Origin: SAR202 cluster bacterium
GTDB taxonomy: Bacteria; Chloroflexota; Dehalococcoidia; Lucifugimonadales; GCA-2712585
Length of the DNA stretch: 64,000 bases
NCBI GenBank assembly: GCA_016872285.1
Contig: VGZZ01000002.1
Location: 1 to 64,000 of the forward strand
Direction of reading: 5' to 3'
Below the pieces are notes generated by a model that saw only the letters and a list, made by a program, of their open reading frames with translations, did not search any database and had not been told where the DNA came from. Both the position numbers and the translations under genes were made by a program. Of the stretch, positions 41,550-50,497 are shown piece by piece (position 1 is the first letter of the stretch; each line of letters starts with the position of its first letter).

Positions 41550-42425
41550 TTGGGTCCTGGTCAAGCAAAGACGCCCGCGGTAAATCCCTGGAAATCCAGG
41601 GCCGTCCTGGCGGCTATGGCCATAGGCGTGTTGCTTCTGGCCGCCGGTGGGGGCTATTTCCTCTACTCGTTGAAGGCGCACCAGGGTCTGGACAAGCTTA
41701 ACGTCTCGCTGCCCAGCGACTCGGTGGACGTCACTAACTCGGACGGGCTTATCGGGGGCCGCGCGCCCACGCCTTCCGGCGGCGATGCGCCGTCAGCCTC
41801 GCCCAGCGACGCCGCCATCGCGTCCTTCGGCCTCTACCCCGGCGAGGTGTTGAACCCCCTCCTGTGGGCGGAGCCGTTGCACGACGAACACCAGGCCTAC
41901 ATCCCGACGCCGCCCCTGGATGGATACGAGCCGGTGGACGCGACCTCCCTCCCTGTCGTTGGCGCCTTAGACCCGCCCAGCCGCATGTTAATACGCGCCA
42001 TCAGTATGGAAGCCACGGTGCAAGGCCTGAAAATCGAGAACGTTGGCGATAGCCGCGCCTACCAGACGCCCAAGGACGTGGTGGGCCACATCCCTGAGAC
42101 GGCCAATGCCGGCGAGAGGGGCACGGCGTGGTTCTTCGGCCACCTGCAAAGCCCGGTCAGGGACGAAGGCAACGTCTTTGCCAACCTGCCCAAGATAGCT
42201 GGCCTGCTGCGGAAGGGCATACCCGTGTATGTAGAGGTGGAGAACGGCCAGGCCTCTTACCTGTACCGCATCACCGACAGCAAAATCATCCATCAAAACG
42301 AACTGGTCATCGAGGACGGCGGGGCGGCCATCATCAGCCTGGTCACCTGCTATCCGCCGATTTATTATGACGAGCGGGTTGTTGTTTCAGGGCCGCTAGT
42401 GGGCGTGAAGGCGAGGGCGGGGTAG
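41550..42425 (+). CDS. Sortase family transpeptidase
   Basis: A 291-residue sortase with one N-terminal transmembrane helix (18-40), a Pro/Ser-rich stem, and a C-terminal catalytic domain. The triad is His198 (FFGHLQ), Cys267 (LVTCYPP) and Arg276 (YDERVVV). It would join a sorting-signal protein to the cell surface. No LPxTG-like substrate is seen in the window. TTG 41550 follows GGAGG. The class cannot be fixed by eye. Confidence 0.85.
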   Translation: MGPGQAKTPAVNPWKSRAVLAAMAIGVLLLAAGGGYFLYSLKAHQGLDKLNVSLPSDSVDVTNSDGLIGGRAPTPSGGDAPSASPSDAAIASFGLYPGEVLNPLLWAEPLHDEHQAYIPTPPLDGYEPVDATSLPVVGALDPPSRMLIRAISMEATVQGLKIENVGDSRAYQTPKDVVGHIPETANAGERGTAWFFGHLQSPVRDEGNVFANLPKIAGLLRKGIPVYVEVENGQASYLYRITDSKIIHQNELVIEDGGAAIISLVTCYPPIYYDERVVVSGPLVGVKARAG

Positions 42426-42457
42426 GTACAATCTGTATTTGAAGCACTGCTAGAGTC

Positions 42458-43138
42458 TCAACAAGGCCCTGAAAGTGGGCACTGTGGGGCACTGAACGTT
42501 CCTGCTGGCTCTATGATGACTGCTTCACGTGGAATGTTAAGGTTGGCAAGAATTTCTTGAACGGCTTTTATTGCCGCTTCATTTGGGCTATCGCCTTCCG
42601 TGCCTATGAATATCCGGTTCTTACTTTCGTCTAAGTCCTTCATATTAACGCCATACTGCCATAACTTCTGTGTCCGTAATTTTGAGTACCAATCAGAAAG
42701 TTGGGCCATTGTATAATCGCCTTGTATTAAGCGGATTCCATCTTGTGGAATCCTCTTGGTTCCAAAAGTATCTGCAATTGCTTCTTGAGCTCTTTGAATA
42801 TCACCACTTTTTTGCTCCCCTACCCAATAAACGTTAATAACACGTTGGTCTGCACTCATAAACAGTCCACCAAATTCAGGAACCCTTGAACCAATTTCTG
42901 CAAGCTGCTCGTTCATGTCCTTATGCTGTGCCTGATCATAGTTACGTTCTCGGTCAGTTCCTTCATAAAGGCTTGGTGTAGCGGTAGCTGTTGGCGTGAG
43001 AGTAGGAGAGGCCGTGGGGGTCGCTGTTTGTGGCGCGGAAGTATGGGTTGGCGTTGACGTTGCAGCTGGCTTCTCAGCACACCCTACAGAGAGAATCAGC
43101 ACTAAGCTGAATAGCCATACTGAAATAGTAGATTTCAT
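42458..43138 (-). CDS. Lipoprotein of unknown function
   Basis: A 226-residue protein with a signal peptide and lipobox (LSVGC, Cys20), then a Thr/Pro/Ala-rich linker (about 25-58), and a C-terminal domain that I do not recognise (DQRVINVYWVGEQKSGDIQR; a possible small alpha/beta fold). It has a Cys-rich C-terminus (QCPLSGPC). The gene is distinctly AT-rich compared with its neighbours, which suggests recent transfer or relaxed composition. It converges with the sortase gene. Confidence 0.75.
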   Translation of the reverse strand: MKSTISVWLFSLVLILSVGCAEKPAATSTPTHTSAPQTATPTASPTLTPTATATPSLYEGTDRERNYDQAQHKDMNEQLAEIGSRVPEFGGLFMSADQRVINVYWVGEQKSGDIQRAQEAIADTFGTKRIPQDGIRLIQGDYTMAQLSDWYSKLRTQKLWQYGVNMKDLDESKNRIFIGTEGDSPNEAAIKAVQEILANLNIPREAVIIEPAGTFSAPQCPLSGPC

Positions 43139-43270
43139 TTCGGAACACCTGATGATACTTAATGATACAAGTGTGCAGGCTTGTTAGTTAGAGCCAATGG
43201 TTGGCTAACCCATGAAAAAGCGTTATCCTTTTGCCCGCATACATAAATCGCCTGGAAGGGGTATCGCTGC

Positions 43271-44692
43271 ATGACCACCAAGACCGCAAAGACTCGCATC
43301 GAAAAAGACTCCATGGGGCCAATGGAGGTGCCCGCCGAGGCCTATTACGGCGCATCCACTATGCGGGCCGTCCTCAACTTCCCCATCAGTAGCCTCCGGT
43401 TCTCTCGAGGCTTTATCCGCGCCCTGGCCCTGATTAAAGGCTCGGCGGCCCAGGTGAACATGGATCTGGGTATCCTCGACAAGACTATCGGCGAGGCCGT
43501 TGTGAAGGCCGCCCAGGAAGTCGCCGACGGCAATTTTGACCGCGAGTTTGTCCTCGACATCTTCCAGACCGGCTCCGGCACCTCCACCAACATGAACGCC
43601 AACGAGGTCATCGCCAACCGCGCCGGCGAGACCCTGGGCCACCCCCTGGGCTCCCGCAAAGTCCACCCCAACGATCACGTGAACATCTGCCAGTCCTCCA
43701 ACGACGTCATCCCATCGGCTATCCACCTGGCCGCGCTTATCGAAATCAAGGAGAGACTGATACCGGCCCTCCAGAATCTGCAGCAAGCCCTGGATAAAAA
43801 GAGCAAGGAGTTCTGGCCTATTATCAAGACAGGCAGGACGCATTTGCAGGATGCCACGCCCGTCCGGCTGGGCCAGGAGTTCCAGGGCTACGCCAGTCAG
43901 ATAAAGCTGTCGCTGAAGCGGCTGCAGCACGCCCAGGAAGAGCTGTCGGAGCTGGCCCTGGGGGGCACCGCCGTCGGCACCGGCGTCAACGCCCACCCTG
44001 AGTTCTCGCGACGCGTCTGCGAAAAGCTGTCTCAGACCACGGGCATAAAAGTCCGCGAGACCCAGCACCACTTCCAGGCCCAGTGCACCCTAGACGCTGT
44101 GGTGGAGGCCAGCGCCGCGCTGCGCACCATCGCCGTCAGCATGTACAAAATCGCCAACGACATTCGATGGCTCGGTTCCGGCCCTCGCGCCGGCCTGGGC
44201 GAAATCGCCCTGCCGGAGGTTCAGCCCGGCAGCTCCATCATGCCCGGCAAGGTCAACCCAGTCATAGCCGAGTCGGTCATACAGGTCTCCGCCCAGGTTA
44301 TCGGCAACGACGCCACGGTGGTCCAGGCCGGCCAAGGCGGCTACTTTGAGCTGAACATGATGATGCCAGTGGCGGCGCACAACCTCCTGGAATCCATATC
44401 GCTGCTGGCGGCGTCGGCCAACAACTTCGCCGACCAGTGCGTCAAGGGCCTCAAGGCCACGGACACCGGCCCGAAGATGGTGGAGCGCGGCCTCATGCTG
44501 GCCACGGGCCTCGCCCCGGCCATCGGCTACGACAAGGCGGCGGACATCGCCAAGACAGCGGCCGCCAGCGGGTCGACGATTCGAGAGGTCGCCAAGCAGA
44601 AGACCAGCCTGACCGATAAAGAACTGGACAAATTGCTGGACCCCACCGGCATGACGGAGCCGGGTCTGGGCAAGGGCGGCGGCGGAGGCTAA
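43271..44692 (+). CDS. fumC: Class II fumarate hydratase
   Basis: A 473-residue class II fumarase of the TCA cycle. Signature GSSIMPGKVNP, the TGSGTSTNMNANEV block, the SSNDVIPSAIH site and the GRTHLQDATP segment all match fumarase rather than aspartate lyase. The C-terminus ends in a Gly-rich tail. The start ATG 43271 follows GGAAGGGG at a moderate distance. Confidence 0.95.
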   Translation: MTTKTAKTRIEKDSMGPMEVPAEAYYGASTMRAVLNFPISSLRFSRGFIRALALIKGSAAQVNMDLGILDKTIGEAVVKAAQEVADGNFDREFVLDIFQTGSGTSTNMNANEVIANRAGETLGHPLGSRKVHPNDHVNICQSSNDVIPSAIHLAALIEIKERLIPALQNLQQALDKKSKEFWPIIKTGRTHLQDATPVRLGQEFQGYASQIKLSLKRLQHAQEELSELALGGTAVGTGVNAHPEFSRRVCEKLSQTTGIKVRETQHHFQAQCTLDAVVEASAALRTIAVSMYKIANDIRWLGSGPRAGLGEIALPEVQPGSSIMPGKVNPVIAESVIQVSAQVIGNDATVVQAGQGGYFELNMMMPVAAHNLLESISLLAASANNFADQCVKGLKATDTGPKMVERGLMLATGLAPAIGYDKAADIAKTAAASGSTIREVAKQKTSLTDKELDKLLDPTGMTEPGLGKGGGGG

Positions 44693-44771
44693 CAGACAAG
44701 CCATTGTTGACAGCCCTGCCGATTGTTAAAATGGGTCGGTTTTACAACTAAATCGTCTGCGAGGAAACGGC

Positions 44772-45092
44772 ATGTACGTAATACTATCGCCCATCCAGAT
44801 CAAACGAGAGCATCGCGAAGAGTTCATGAAGGCCATTGTCGAAGACGCCCAGATGTCGGTGAAGAACGAGCCGGGCTGCCTGCGGTTCGACGTTATCCAG
44901 GACGCCAACCACATGGACCGCATCTGGCTCTACGAAGTCTATAAGGACAAGTCCGCCTTCGACGCCCACCTTCAGACGCCCCACTTCAAGAAGGTGGCGC
45001 CGGTGCTGGAGAAGGCGCGAGACCAGGGCCCCGCGGGCGCGGGCCGGGGCAGCTACACCGTCTGGCCCACCGATAAGGAATGGAAGAAGTAG
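44772..45092 (+). CDS. Antibiotic biosynthesis monooxygenase (ABM) domain protein
   Basis: A 106-residue ferredoxin-like ABM protein (YVILSPIQIKREHREEFMKA; EPGCLRFDVIQD; LYEVYKDKSAFDAHLQTPHF). Members include quinone monooxygenases and LsrG-type enzymes. The small family gives no specific substrate. It is separated from fumC by 80 bp and ends at a terminator. Confidence 0.9.
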   Translation: MYVILSPIQIKREHREEFMKAIVEDAQMSVKNEPGCLRFDVIQDANHMDRIWLYEVYKDKSAFDAHLQTPHFKKVAPVLEKARDQGPAGAGRGSYTVWPTDKEWKK

Positions 45093-45111
45093 AGCCGCCT
45101 CTATGAATTAC

Positions 45112-45142
45112 AAAGGCCTCCGATATGTTCGGAGGCCTTTTT
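45112..45142. terminator. Bidirectional terminator after the ABM gene
   Basis: A perfect 12-bp stem AAAGGCCTCCGA (45112-45123) with TCGGAGGCCTTT (45129-45140), a 5-base loop and T/A tracts on both sides. It is placed between two converging genes. Confidence 0.9.
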
Positions 45143-45161
45143 GTTTGCATCAGTTGTCGGG

Positions 45162-46022
45162 CTAGTTCAGGTACTTCTCCTGCCAGTCCTTATAGTCCTT
45201 TGTGCGGAAGACCATGTTCATGACCTCTTCCGTAGCCATCTTCCCCTTCAGTTCCTCCGGCGAGCCTCCGTCCTTCAGGTGCTTTATCGAATCGTATAGA
45301 GACTGGACCGCCACGTAGAAGGAGAAGTGGCCGCGCAGGGCTATGCGCACGCCGCAATCGGCCAGCTTCTTTAGATCGTCGGTCTTGGGCGTGACGTAAC
45401 CTATGATGAGGGGCAGCTCCGTGGCGTGGTGGATGGCGGCTATCTGCTCATAGCTGGTGGCGCCCATAAGCATCAGGGCGTCCACTCCCGCGCCGGCGTA
45501 GGCCTCAATGCGCTCTATGGCCTGCTCCGGGCAGTGCTGCAATGCGCTGCTTCTGCCTATCACTACCAGGTCCGGGTCCCGTTTGGCCTCCACCGCCGCC
45601 TTGAGCTTGGCGATCATTTCATCCTTGCCGATAAGCTCGCCGCCCTTCTTCTGCCGGAAAGGCTTGGGCAGGGCCGTGTCTTCGATGGTCAGGGCCGACG
45701 CCCCCGCTGACTCCAGCTCCTGTACTGTGCGCATCACGTTCAGCGCGTTGCCATACCCGTGGTCGGCGTCGACGATGAGGCTGATGTCCGCGGCGCGGGT
45801 GGTGCGGTTAACGTGGTCGGCCAGTTCAGTGAGGGTGAGGACGATGAGGTCCGGTGCTGCCAGGACTGAGGCTGAGGCCAGGGAGCCACCCATGATGCCG
45901 GCCTCGAAGCCCAGGGCGAAGGCGATGCGGGCTGAGATGGGGTCGTAAACGGAAGCGGGGTAGATGACCTCCTTCCGCTCTAGTATCTTTCTAAACCGTT
46001 TTCGTGCCTGACTTTGGTCCAT
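45162..46022 (-). CDS. Isocitrate lyase/PEP mutase family enzyme
   Basis: A 286-residue TIM-barrel enzyme of the PEP mutase/isocitrate lyase superfamily. SLIVDADHGYGNALNVMRTV and ALTIEDT are the metal and substrate loops. The isocitrate-lyase KKCGH motif is KKGGEL here, with no Cys, so it is more like oxaloacetate decarboxylase or a lyase of 2-methylisocitrate type. It is followed downstream by nothing on this strand and preceded by the AroQ-like gene. Confidence 0.85.
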   Translation of the reverse strand: MDQSQARKRFRKILERKEVIYPASVYDPISARIAFALGFEAGIMGGSLASASVLAAPDLIVLTLTELADHVNRTTRAADISLIVDADHGYGNALNVMRTVQELESAGASALTIEDTALPKPFRQKKGGELIGKDEMIAKLKAAVEAKRDPDLVVIGRSSALQHCPEQAIERIEAYAGAGVDALMLMGATSYEQIAAIHHATELPLIIGYVTPKTDDLKKLADCGVRIALRGHFSFYVAVQSLYDSIKHLKDGGSPEELKGKMATEEVMNMVFRTKDYKDWQEKYLN

Positions 46023-46059
46023 AAACTTCCTGAGCTAGATTTGATGCATAGCTGTAAAG

Positions 46060-46497
46060 CTATTTCTTTTTAGACGCCAGGTCTTTAACGGCCTGCAGCG
46101 CCAGATAGTAACCGAAATATCCAAATCCGTAAACCAGGCCCTTGCTCACCCGCTGCACCTGGGAAACCGTGCCCCGCGCTGACGGGTTGGAGGCGTGGAC
46201 TTCAATAACGGGACATTTGATTTGAGTGATGGCGCCCAGCAGCGGCCCAGTGCCCGTGGTGTATCCGGCGGGATTCATCACCACGGCATCCACGCCGGAG
46301 TCGTGCGCTGCGTAGAGCTTGTTCACCACCTCGCCCTCGATGTTCGAATGGAATATTTCCAGTTCGATGCCCAGGCCCTTGGCCCAGTCTCGAATGCGCG
46401 CATTTATCTGGTCCAGCGTGTCAGTTCCAAAGATATCGATTTGGGCTTTGCCGCGCATGTTCATGCCCGCGCCTTGGACGACCAGGACTTTAACCAT
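46060..46497 (-). CDS. AroQ-like protein with altered active site
   Basis: A 145-residue protein with the type II dehydroquinate dehydratase fold. His101 (VIEVHASNP), Asn75 (NPAGYT) and Arg108 are kept. The flexible loop NLLGxREPxxYG becomes NMRGKAQIDIFG: the catalytic Arg is Ala18 and the catalytic Tyr is Phe23. Ordinary shikimate-pathway dehydration is not expected. It lies with a PEP mutase family gene and an NHL gene, so a catabolic lyase or isomerase role is possible. Confidence 0.8.
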   Translation of the reverse strand: MVKVLVVQGAGMNMRGKAQIDIFGTDTLDQINARIRDWAKGLGIELEIFHSNIEGEVVNKLYAAHDSGVDAVVMNPAGYTTGTGPLLGAITQIKCPVIEVHASNPSARGTVSQVQRVSKGLVYGFGYFGYYLALQAVKDLASKKK

Positions 46498-46519
46498 GCT
46501 TTTCTCCCCCGGCCGCTAC

Positions 46520-47494
46520 TCAGCGCATAGACGGCGTCTTGACCTTTTTGAGCTTCTGGAGGCTCCGAATCTCGCGGGGTGGGGTCATCTTGCTGCCGGT
46601 GTTGGTCCAGGACACCTCGGCCACGTAGATGTCGCCGTTGGGGTCCAGGGCCACGCCGTGGGGCGCGATGAACTTGCCGTCCTCCAGTCCGGGGCCGGTG
46701 TCGCCTAGGCGCGCCAGGAGCTCGCCGCTGAGATTGTAGATGGACACCCTGGGTCCCAGGCCGGGAGCGCCCTCGTTGGTGCCGATGGCCGTGCCCAGCT
46801 CGCCGATGTAGCACAACTGGTCTTCGTCCGACAGGTCTATATAAAGGCCGCAGGGCCTCGCCATATCCACCCACTGGGTCTCGAAAAGGCCATTGGAATC
46901 GAAGACCTGGATGCGCTGGTTCTCGCGGTCGGCCACATACACGTAGCCTTCCCGGTCCACCGCGATGTTGTGGACTATATTGAACTGGCCGGGGTCGGTG
47001 CCGGACTCGCCCCAGGACTTCAGCAGTTTACCTTTGGGCGAATACTTGTGGACCCTTGCGTTGCAGTAACCGTCGGCGACAAAAATTGAGCCGTCTACGG
47101 GAGAAATGGCTATGTGGGTGCATCGGTTGAAGGGCTTGCCGCTGTAAAACCCCGAAGGCTTTCCCGGCGCGCCCAGGGTCAGCAGCACCTTGCCGTCGAA
47201 AGTGCATTGACGGACAGCGTGGTCCATGTCGTCGGTACACCAGATAGTGTCGTCAACGCCCATGGTCACGCCGTGGGCGCGTTTGAAGATATCCTCGCCC
47301 CAGGACTTGACGAAATTGCCCTGCCGGTCGAATACGATCATAGGGTGGTCGCCGCGATTGAAGGCATACACGTTGCCTTTTGAGTCCACGCCTACCGCCG
47401 CCACCTCCCTGAAGCTCCACCCAAGAGGCAACCTGCCCCATCCCTGGGCCACCTCGTAAGTAAAGCCTCTGTCGCTCAACTGTACTGACATCAA
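46520..47494 (-). CDS. NHL-repeat beta-propeller protein, copy 1
   Basis: A 324-residue protein with about six NHL/peptidylglycine-lyase-type repeats (VGVDSKGNVYAFNRGDHPM; FNIVHNIAVDREGYVYVAD). It has no signal peptide. The propeller could be a lyase, a lactonase or a scaffold. A close relative lies at 57942-58841. It precedes the AroQ-like gene by about 20 bp and is probably co-transcribed with it. Confidence 0.85.
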   Translation of the reverse strand: MMSVQLSDRGFTYEVAQGWGRLPLGWSFREVAAVGVDSKGNVYAFNRGDHPMIVFDRQGNFVKSWGEDIFKRAHGVTMGVDDTIWCTDDMDHAVRQCTFDGKVLLTLGAPGKPSGFYSGKPFNRCTHIAISPVDGSIFVADGYCNARVHKYSPKGKLLKSWGESGTDPGQFNIVHNIAVDREGYVYVADRENQRIQVFDSNGLFETQWVDMARPCGLYIDLSDEDQLCYIGELGTAIGTNEGAPGLGPRVSIYNLSGELLARLGDTGPGLEDGKFIAPHGVALDPNGDIYVAEVSWTNTGSKMTPPREIRSLQKLKKVKTPSMR

Positions 47495-47646
47495 AAACTC
47501 CTAACCATGGATTATGACAGGTTAACGCGTGCGCGGCTAGCGTTCAAGATGCATGTGCCTGTCAAAAAGCCAGCCAACCACGTTTTATATCAAATCAGGG
47601 TCGGCTTTGTGATATATTGTCGCAAATAAGGCCAAAGGAGGGCGAA

Positions 47647-48828
47647 ATGCAGTACAACCTAGTCTCCGGTGACTCCCACGTGGACATGAGCTGGCTGCCT
47701 GGCGACCTCTTTACCAAGAACGGGCCTTCCCACTTAAAAGACGTCATGCCGCAGGTGGTGGAGACGGATAAAGGCGGACGATGGGTGACGGAGGGCCGGG
47801 AGCTGGGCGTCTACGGCGGCATGGGCTTCGGCTTTACCGCGCCCCGACGGGGCCGCAATCGGACCGTAGATAAGCTCTACGAGGCGGGTTTCTACGAAGG
47901 CCCGCCCCGCCCCATCAACCCCAAGCTGCGCCTGGAGGACATGGCCCGCGACGGCGTCGACGCCGAGGTGCTTTACGGAATGACCACCGCCGGCATGAGG
48001 ATTAAGAACCCCGAAGTCCTCACCCACACCTTTCGCATATATAACGAGTGGGTGTCCAAATTCTGCCGTCAGGCCCCAGGCCGGTGGTACGCCCTGGCCT
48101 GCGTCCCCATCCACGACCCCGCCCTGGCCGGCGACGAGGTGCGCCGCGCCTCCAAGCTGGGCCTTCGGGGCGTCGACCTCTATGTGACCGGCACCATCCG
48201 GCCTATATACCTGCGCGACGGCTACTGGGACCCGCTATGGAAAGCATCAGCGGAGTGCCACATGCCCATTTCGTTCCACATAGGCGGCGGCGGGATTCAG
48301 GTGCCCGGCCCCAACCCGGGCGAGGAGGCCAAGGCTGCCTTCGCCAAGGTGAACCCCACCCAGGATGAGCTGGCCTACCAGGGCGTACACTTGCCCCTGG
48401 AGCAGCTGGCCGGTTCCGAGTGGCTTGTGAGTATTATCATGAGCGGCGCCTGCGACCGCTTCCCCGAGTTCCAATTCGTCCTCGGCGAGTGCGGCGCCGG
48501 CTGGGTGCCCTTCATCATCGAGCGCATGGACATCAAGTACCACGACCAGTACCTGGACGAGAAGTTCAATCCGCGCCTGTCCCTGGAGCCCAGCGAGTAC
48601 TGGTACCGCCAGGGCGCGACAACCTTCCAGAAGGACCCGTGCGTCGGCTATATGGCGGAGCACATCGGCGAAAACAATCTCATGTGGGGCAGCGACTACC
48701 CCCACCCAGACGGCGTCTGGCCGGGCAGCCAGGAGGTCATTAAAGAGACCATGAGCATGCTGCCCAAGAAGACCCTGCGAAAGATTGTCTGCGAGAATGC
48801 AGTGAAAAGGTACAGGATGGGGGAGTAG
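47647..48828 (+). CDS. Amidohydrolase family protein
   Basis: A 393-residue metal-dependent TIM-barrel hydrolase or decarboxylase (amidohydrolase 2). SGDSHVDMSWLPGDLF is the N-terminal strand with His, PISFHIGGGG carries the central His, and GSDYPHPDGVWPG is the C-terminal Asp motif. Related enzymes include 2-amino-3-carboxymuconate semialdehyde decarboxylase. ATG 47647 follows AAGGAGGG. It is divergent to the NHL gene. Confidence 0.85.
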   Translation: MQYNLVSGDSHVDMSWLPGDLFTKNGPSHLKDVMPQVVETDKGGRWVTEGRELGVYGGMGFGFTAPRRGRNRTVDKLYEAGFYEGPPRPINPKLRLEDMARDGVDAEVLYGMTTAGMRIKNPEVLTHTFRIYNEWVSKFCRQAPGRWYALACVPIHDPALAGDEVRRASKLGLRGVDLYVTGTIRPIYLRDGYWDPLWKASAECHMPISFHIGGGGIQVPGPNPGEEAKAAFAKVNPTQDELAYQGVHLPLEQLAGSEWLVSIIMSGACDRFPEFQFVLGECGAGWVPFIIERMDIKYHDQYLDEKFNPRLSLEPSEYWYRQGATTFQKDPCVGYMAEHIGENNLMWGSDYPHPDGVWPGSQEVIKETMSMLPKKTLRKIVCENAVKRYRMGE

Positions 48829-48960
48829 CGGCTATCACTCGTTCGCTGGATTTATCCACGGTTAGGTATTCTTCTTGTGGGTGGATGGGTAGTCTCAGCC
48901 TGCTTCGTGGAAGCCGCCTCGTTAAGATTCATAATGAAAATTAACGTGGAGGTGACACTA

Positions 48961-49077
48961 ATGATTCAAGCTACCTTAATGGTTTGCCTGGCGGCGGGGA
49001 CGGCGCTCCTGGGGCGGTCTGGTGACTGTTTCCACTGTCAGGAGAGGCAACATCCATCGCAAGTAGAATACTGTTGA
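48961..49077 (+). CDS. Possible small protein with CxxC, 38 aa
   Basis: A short frame starting at ATG 48961 with GGAGG nine bases upstream. The N-terminal half is hydrophobic (IQATLMVCLAAGTALLG) like a signal or membrane anchor and the C-terminal half has CFHC and a terminal Cys before TGA. I cannot link it to a family. It is in a 319-bp gap between longer genes, and may be chance coding. Confidence 0.3.
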   Translation: MIQATLMVCLAAGTALLGRSGDCFHCQERQHPSQVEYC

Positions 49078-49086
49078 AGCGTGGGA

Positions 49087-49123
49087 GGAGCGCAGGAGGG
49101 TTCGATTCCCTCCACGCCCCGCC
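49087..49123 (+). other. tRNA 3-prime-end-like fragment
   Basis: GGAGGGTTCGATTCCCTCC followed by ACGCCCC, G and CC looks like the T-arm, acceptor strand and discriminator of a tRNA. GGGGCG at 49011-49016 could pair with CGCCCC, but the intervening 95 bases do not fold into a D-arm and 7-base anticodon loop. It may be a degenerate tRNA, a tRNA-Sec-like gene that I cannot fold, or an attachment-site remnant. Confidence 0.35.
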
Positions 49124-49147
49124 TTCTAATGATTCTTTGATGCCCTA

Positions 49148-50497
49148 TTACCTCAGCTCCTCCCGGTGCTTCGTCAGGAAGTCCCGCGTCACGTCTATAG
49201 TCCTCGCAATCTCTTCATCCGTATGCGCCGCCGATATAAAGCCCCTGCTGGTGTAGTAGGGCTGTAGGTAGACGCCGGCGTTCAGCAGCGTGTTGCGGTA
49301 GGCCACGTCCTTCTCGTAGTTCTTGTGCTGCGACGCCATGTTCTGGATGTCGCGGTAGTTTTCCACCTTTCGAGTGAAGTAGAGGTTCCATATGGAGCCG
49401 AAGTTGACGCATTTGGCGTTGATGTCCAGCTCGTCGATGACGGCGTTGACCTCGCGGGTGACGCGGTCGCCCATATCCCATAATCGCCGGTGCACATGGC
49501 CGTCACGGAGGATTTCGATGGTCTTGAGCGCCGCCGTGACGCCCAGCAGGTGGCCCATGTAGGTGCCCGACATGAACACCGGCCCCTCCGGCGCGAACAT
49601 GGACATTATCTCGTTCTTGCCCGACAGCGCGCTGATGGCGTAGCCGTTGGCCATGGCCTTGCCGAAGACTCCCAGGTCCGGCGTTACACCTAAGACCGCC
49701 TGCGCCCCGCCGATGTGATGCCGAAAGCCTGTGATAACCTCGTCGAAGACCAGCACGATGCCGTACTGGTCGCATATCTTTCGCAAGAACTGGAGGAAAT
49801 CGGGCTTGAGGATGAGACAGCCCGCGCTGTGGCTTACAGGCTCGATGACGATGGCCGCCAGGTCGTCTTTGTGCTTACGCACCAGCTTTTCGACGGCCGC
49901 CTGGTTATTGAACGGCGCGACGATGATCTTGTCCACCGTCTCTTTTAGCGCGCCGGCGGAGATGGGGACGGTATGGGGAGCGTCGGCGGGGCCGACTTTC
50001 GCGGGGTCGGGCCGCACGCTAGCCAGGAGGTAGTCGTGCCAGCCGTGGTACCCGCCCTCAAACTTCATAATCTTAGTCTTGCCGGTATAAGCGCGGGCCA
50101 CGCGGACGGCGTGGTACATGGGATCGGAGCCGCCCCCGCCGCAAAGGACCGTCTTTTCGGCGCAGGGCACAAGCTCGGCAAAGAGCCTGGTCAGTTCCAC
50201 CTCTTTGGGATGAGGGGTGGCGAAGAGGACGCCCTCGTTATCAAGGGTTTCAAGAATGGCCTGCTTGACCCGCGGGTCGTTGTGGCCCAGGACGGCGGGG
50301 CCATAGGAGCCGTGGTAGTCGATGTATCCGTTGCCGTCCACGTCCCATATCTGAGACCCCTGGGCGCGTTGGATAAAGATGGGGAAAGGCTCGTACCATC
50401 GCCCGTCGCCCTGCACGCCGGCAGGGGCGTACCGCCGCGCCTCCTCCAGTAAACGTTTGCTTTCGTCCAGCTTTACCTTGATAGGAACGTTAAGCAC
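49148..50497 (-). CDS. Class III aminotransferase, GSA aminotransferase-like
   Basis: A 449-residue PLP enzyme. It has the class III fold (WDVDGNGYIDYHGSYGPAVLGH near residue 55), Asp252 (FDEVITGFRH) and PLP Lys280 (GKAMANG). It resembles glutamate-1-semialdehyde aminomutase, but many such relatives are catabolic aminotransferases or racemases, and no heme genes are near. The ATG is at 50497, after a GGAGG-like GGCCCTCC complement. Confidence 0.9.
   Translation of the reverse strand: MLNVPIKVKLDESKRLLEEARRYAPAGVQGDGRWYEPFPIFIQRAQGSQIWDVDGNGYIDYHGSYGPAVLGHNDPRVKQAILETLDNEGVLFATPHPKEVELTRLFAELVPCAEKTVLCGGGGSDPMYHAVRVARAYTGKTKIMKFEGGYHGWHDYLLASVRPDPAKVGPADAPHTVPISAGALKETVDKIIVAPFNNQAAVEKLVRKHKDDLAAIVIEPVSHSAGCLILKPDFLQFLRKICDQYGIVLVFDEVITGFRHHIGGAQAVLGVTPDLGVFGKAMANGYAISALSGKNEIMSMFAPEGPVFMSGTYMGHLLGVTAALKTIEILRDGHVHRRLWDMGDRVTREVNAVIDELDINAKCVNFGSIWNLYFTRKVENYRDIQNMASQHKNYEKDVAYRNTLLNAGVYLQPYYTSRGFISAAHTDEEIARTIDVTRDFLTKHREELR

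Noticed and set aside
49011-49121. Complete tRNA-Sec or tmRNA gene
   Set aside because: Only the T-arm and part of the acceptor fit. No 7-base anticodon loop with TCA and no tmRNA core were found, so only a fragment is reported.
49075-49135. Selenoprotein reading through the TGA at 49075 with the downstream hairpin as SECIS
   Set aside because: The extension has no family match and the hairpin is better explained by its tRNA-like T-arm. Genome-level Sec genes are not visible here.
49148-50497. hemL (glutamate-1-semialdehyde aminomutase)
   Set aside because: Only general class III features are seen and there are no heme genes around, so no gene symbol was given.
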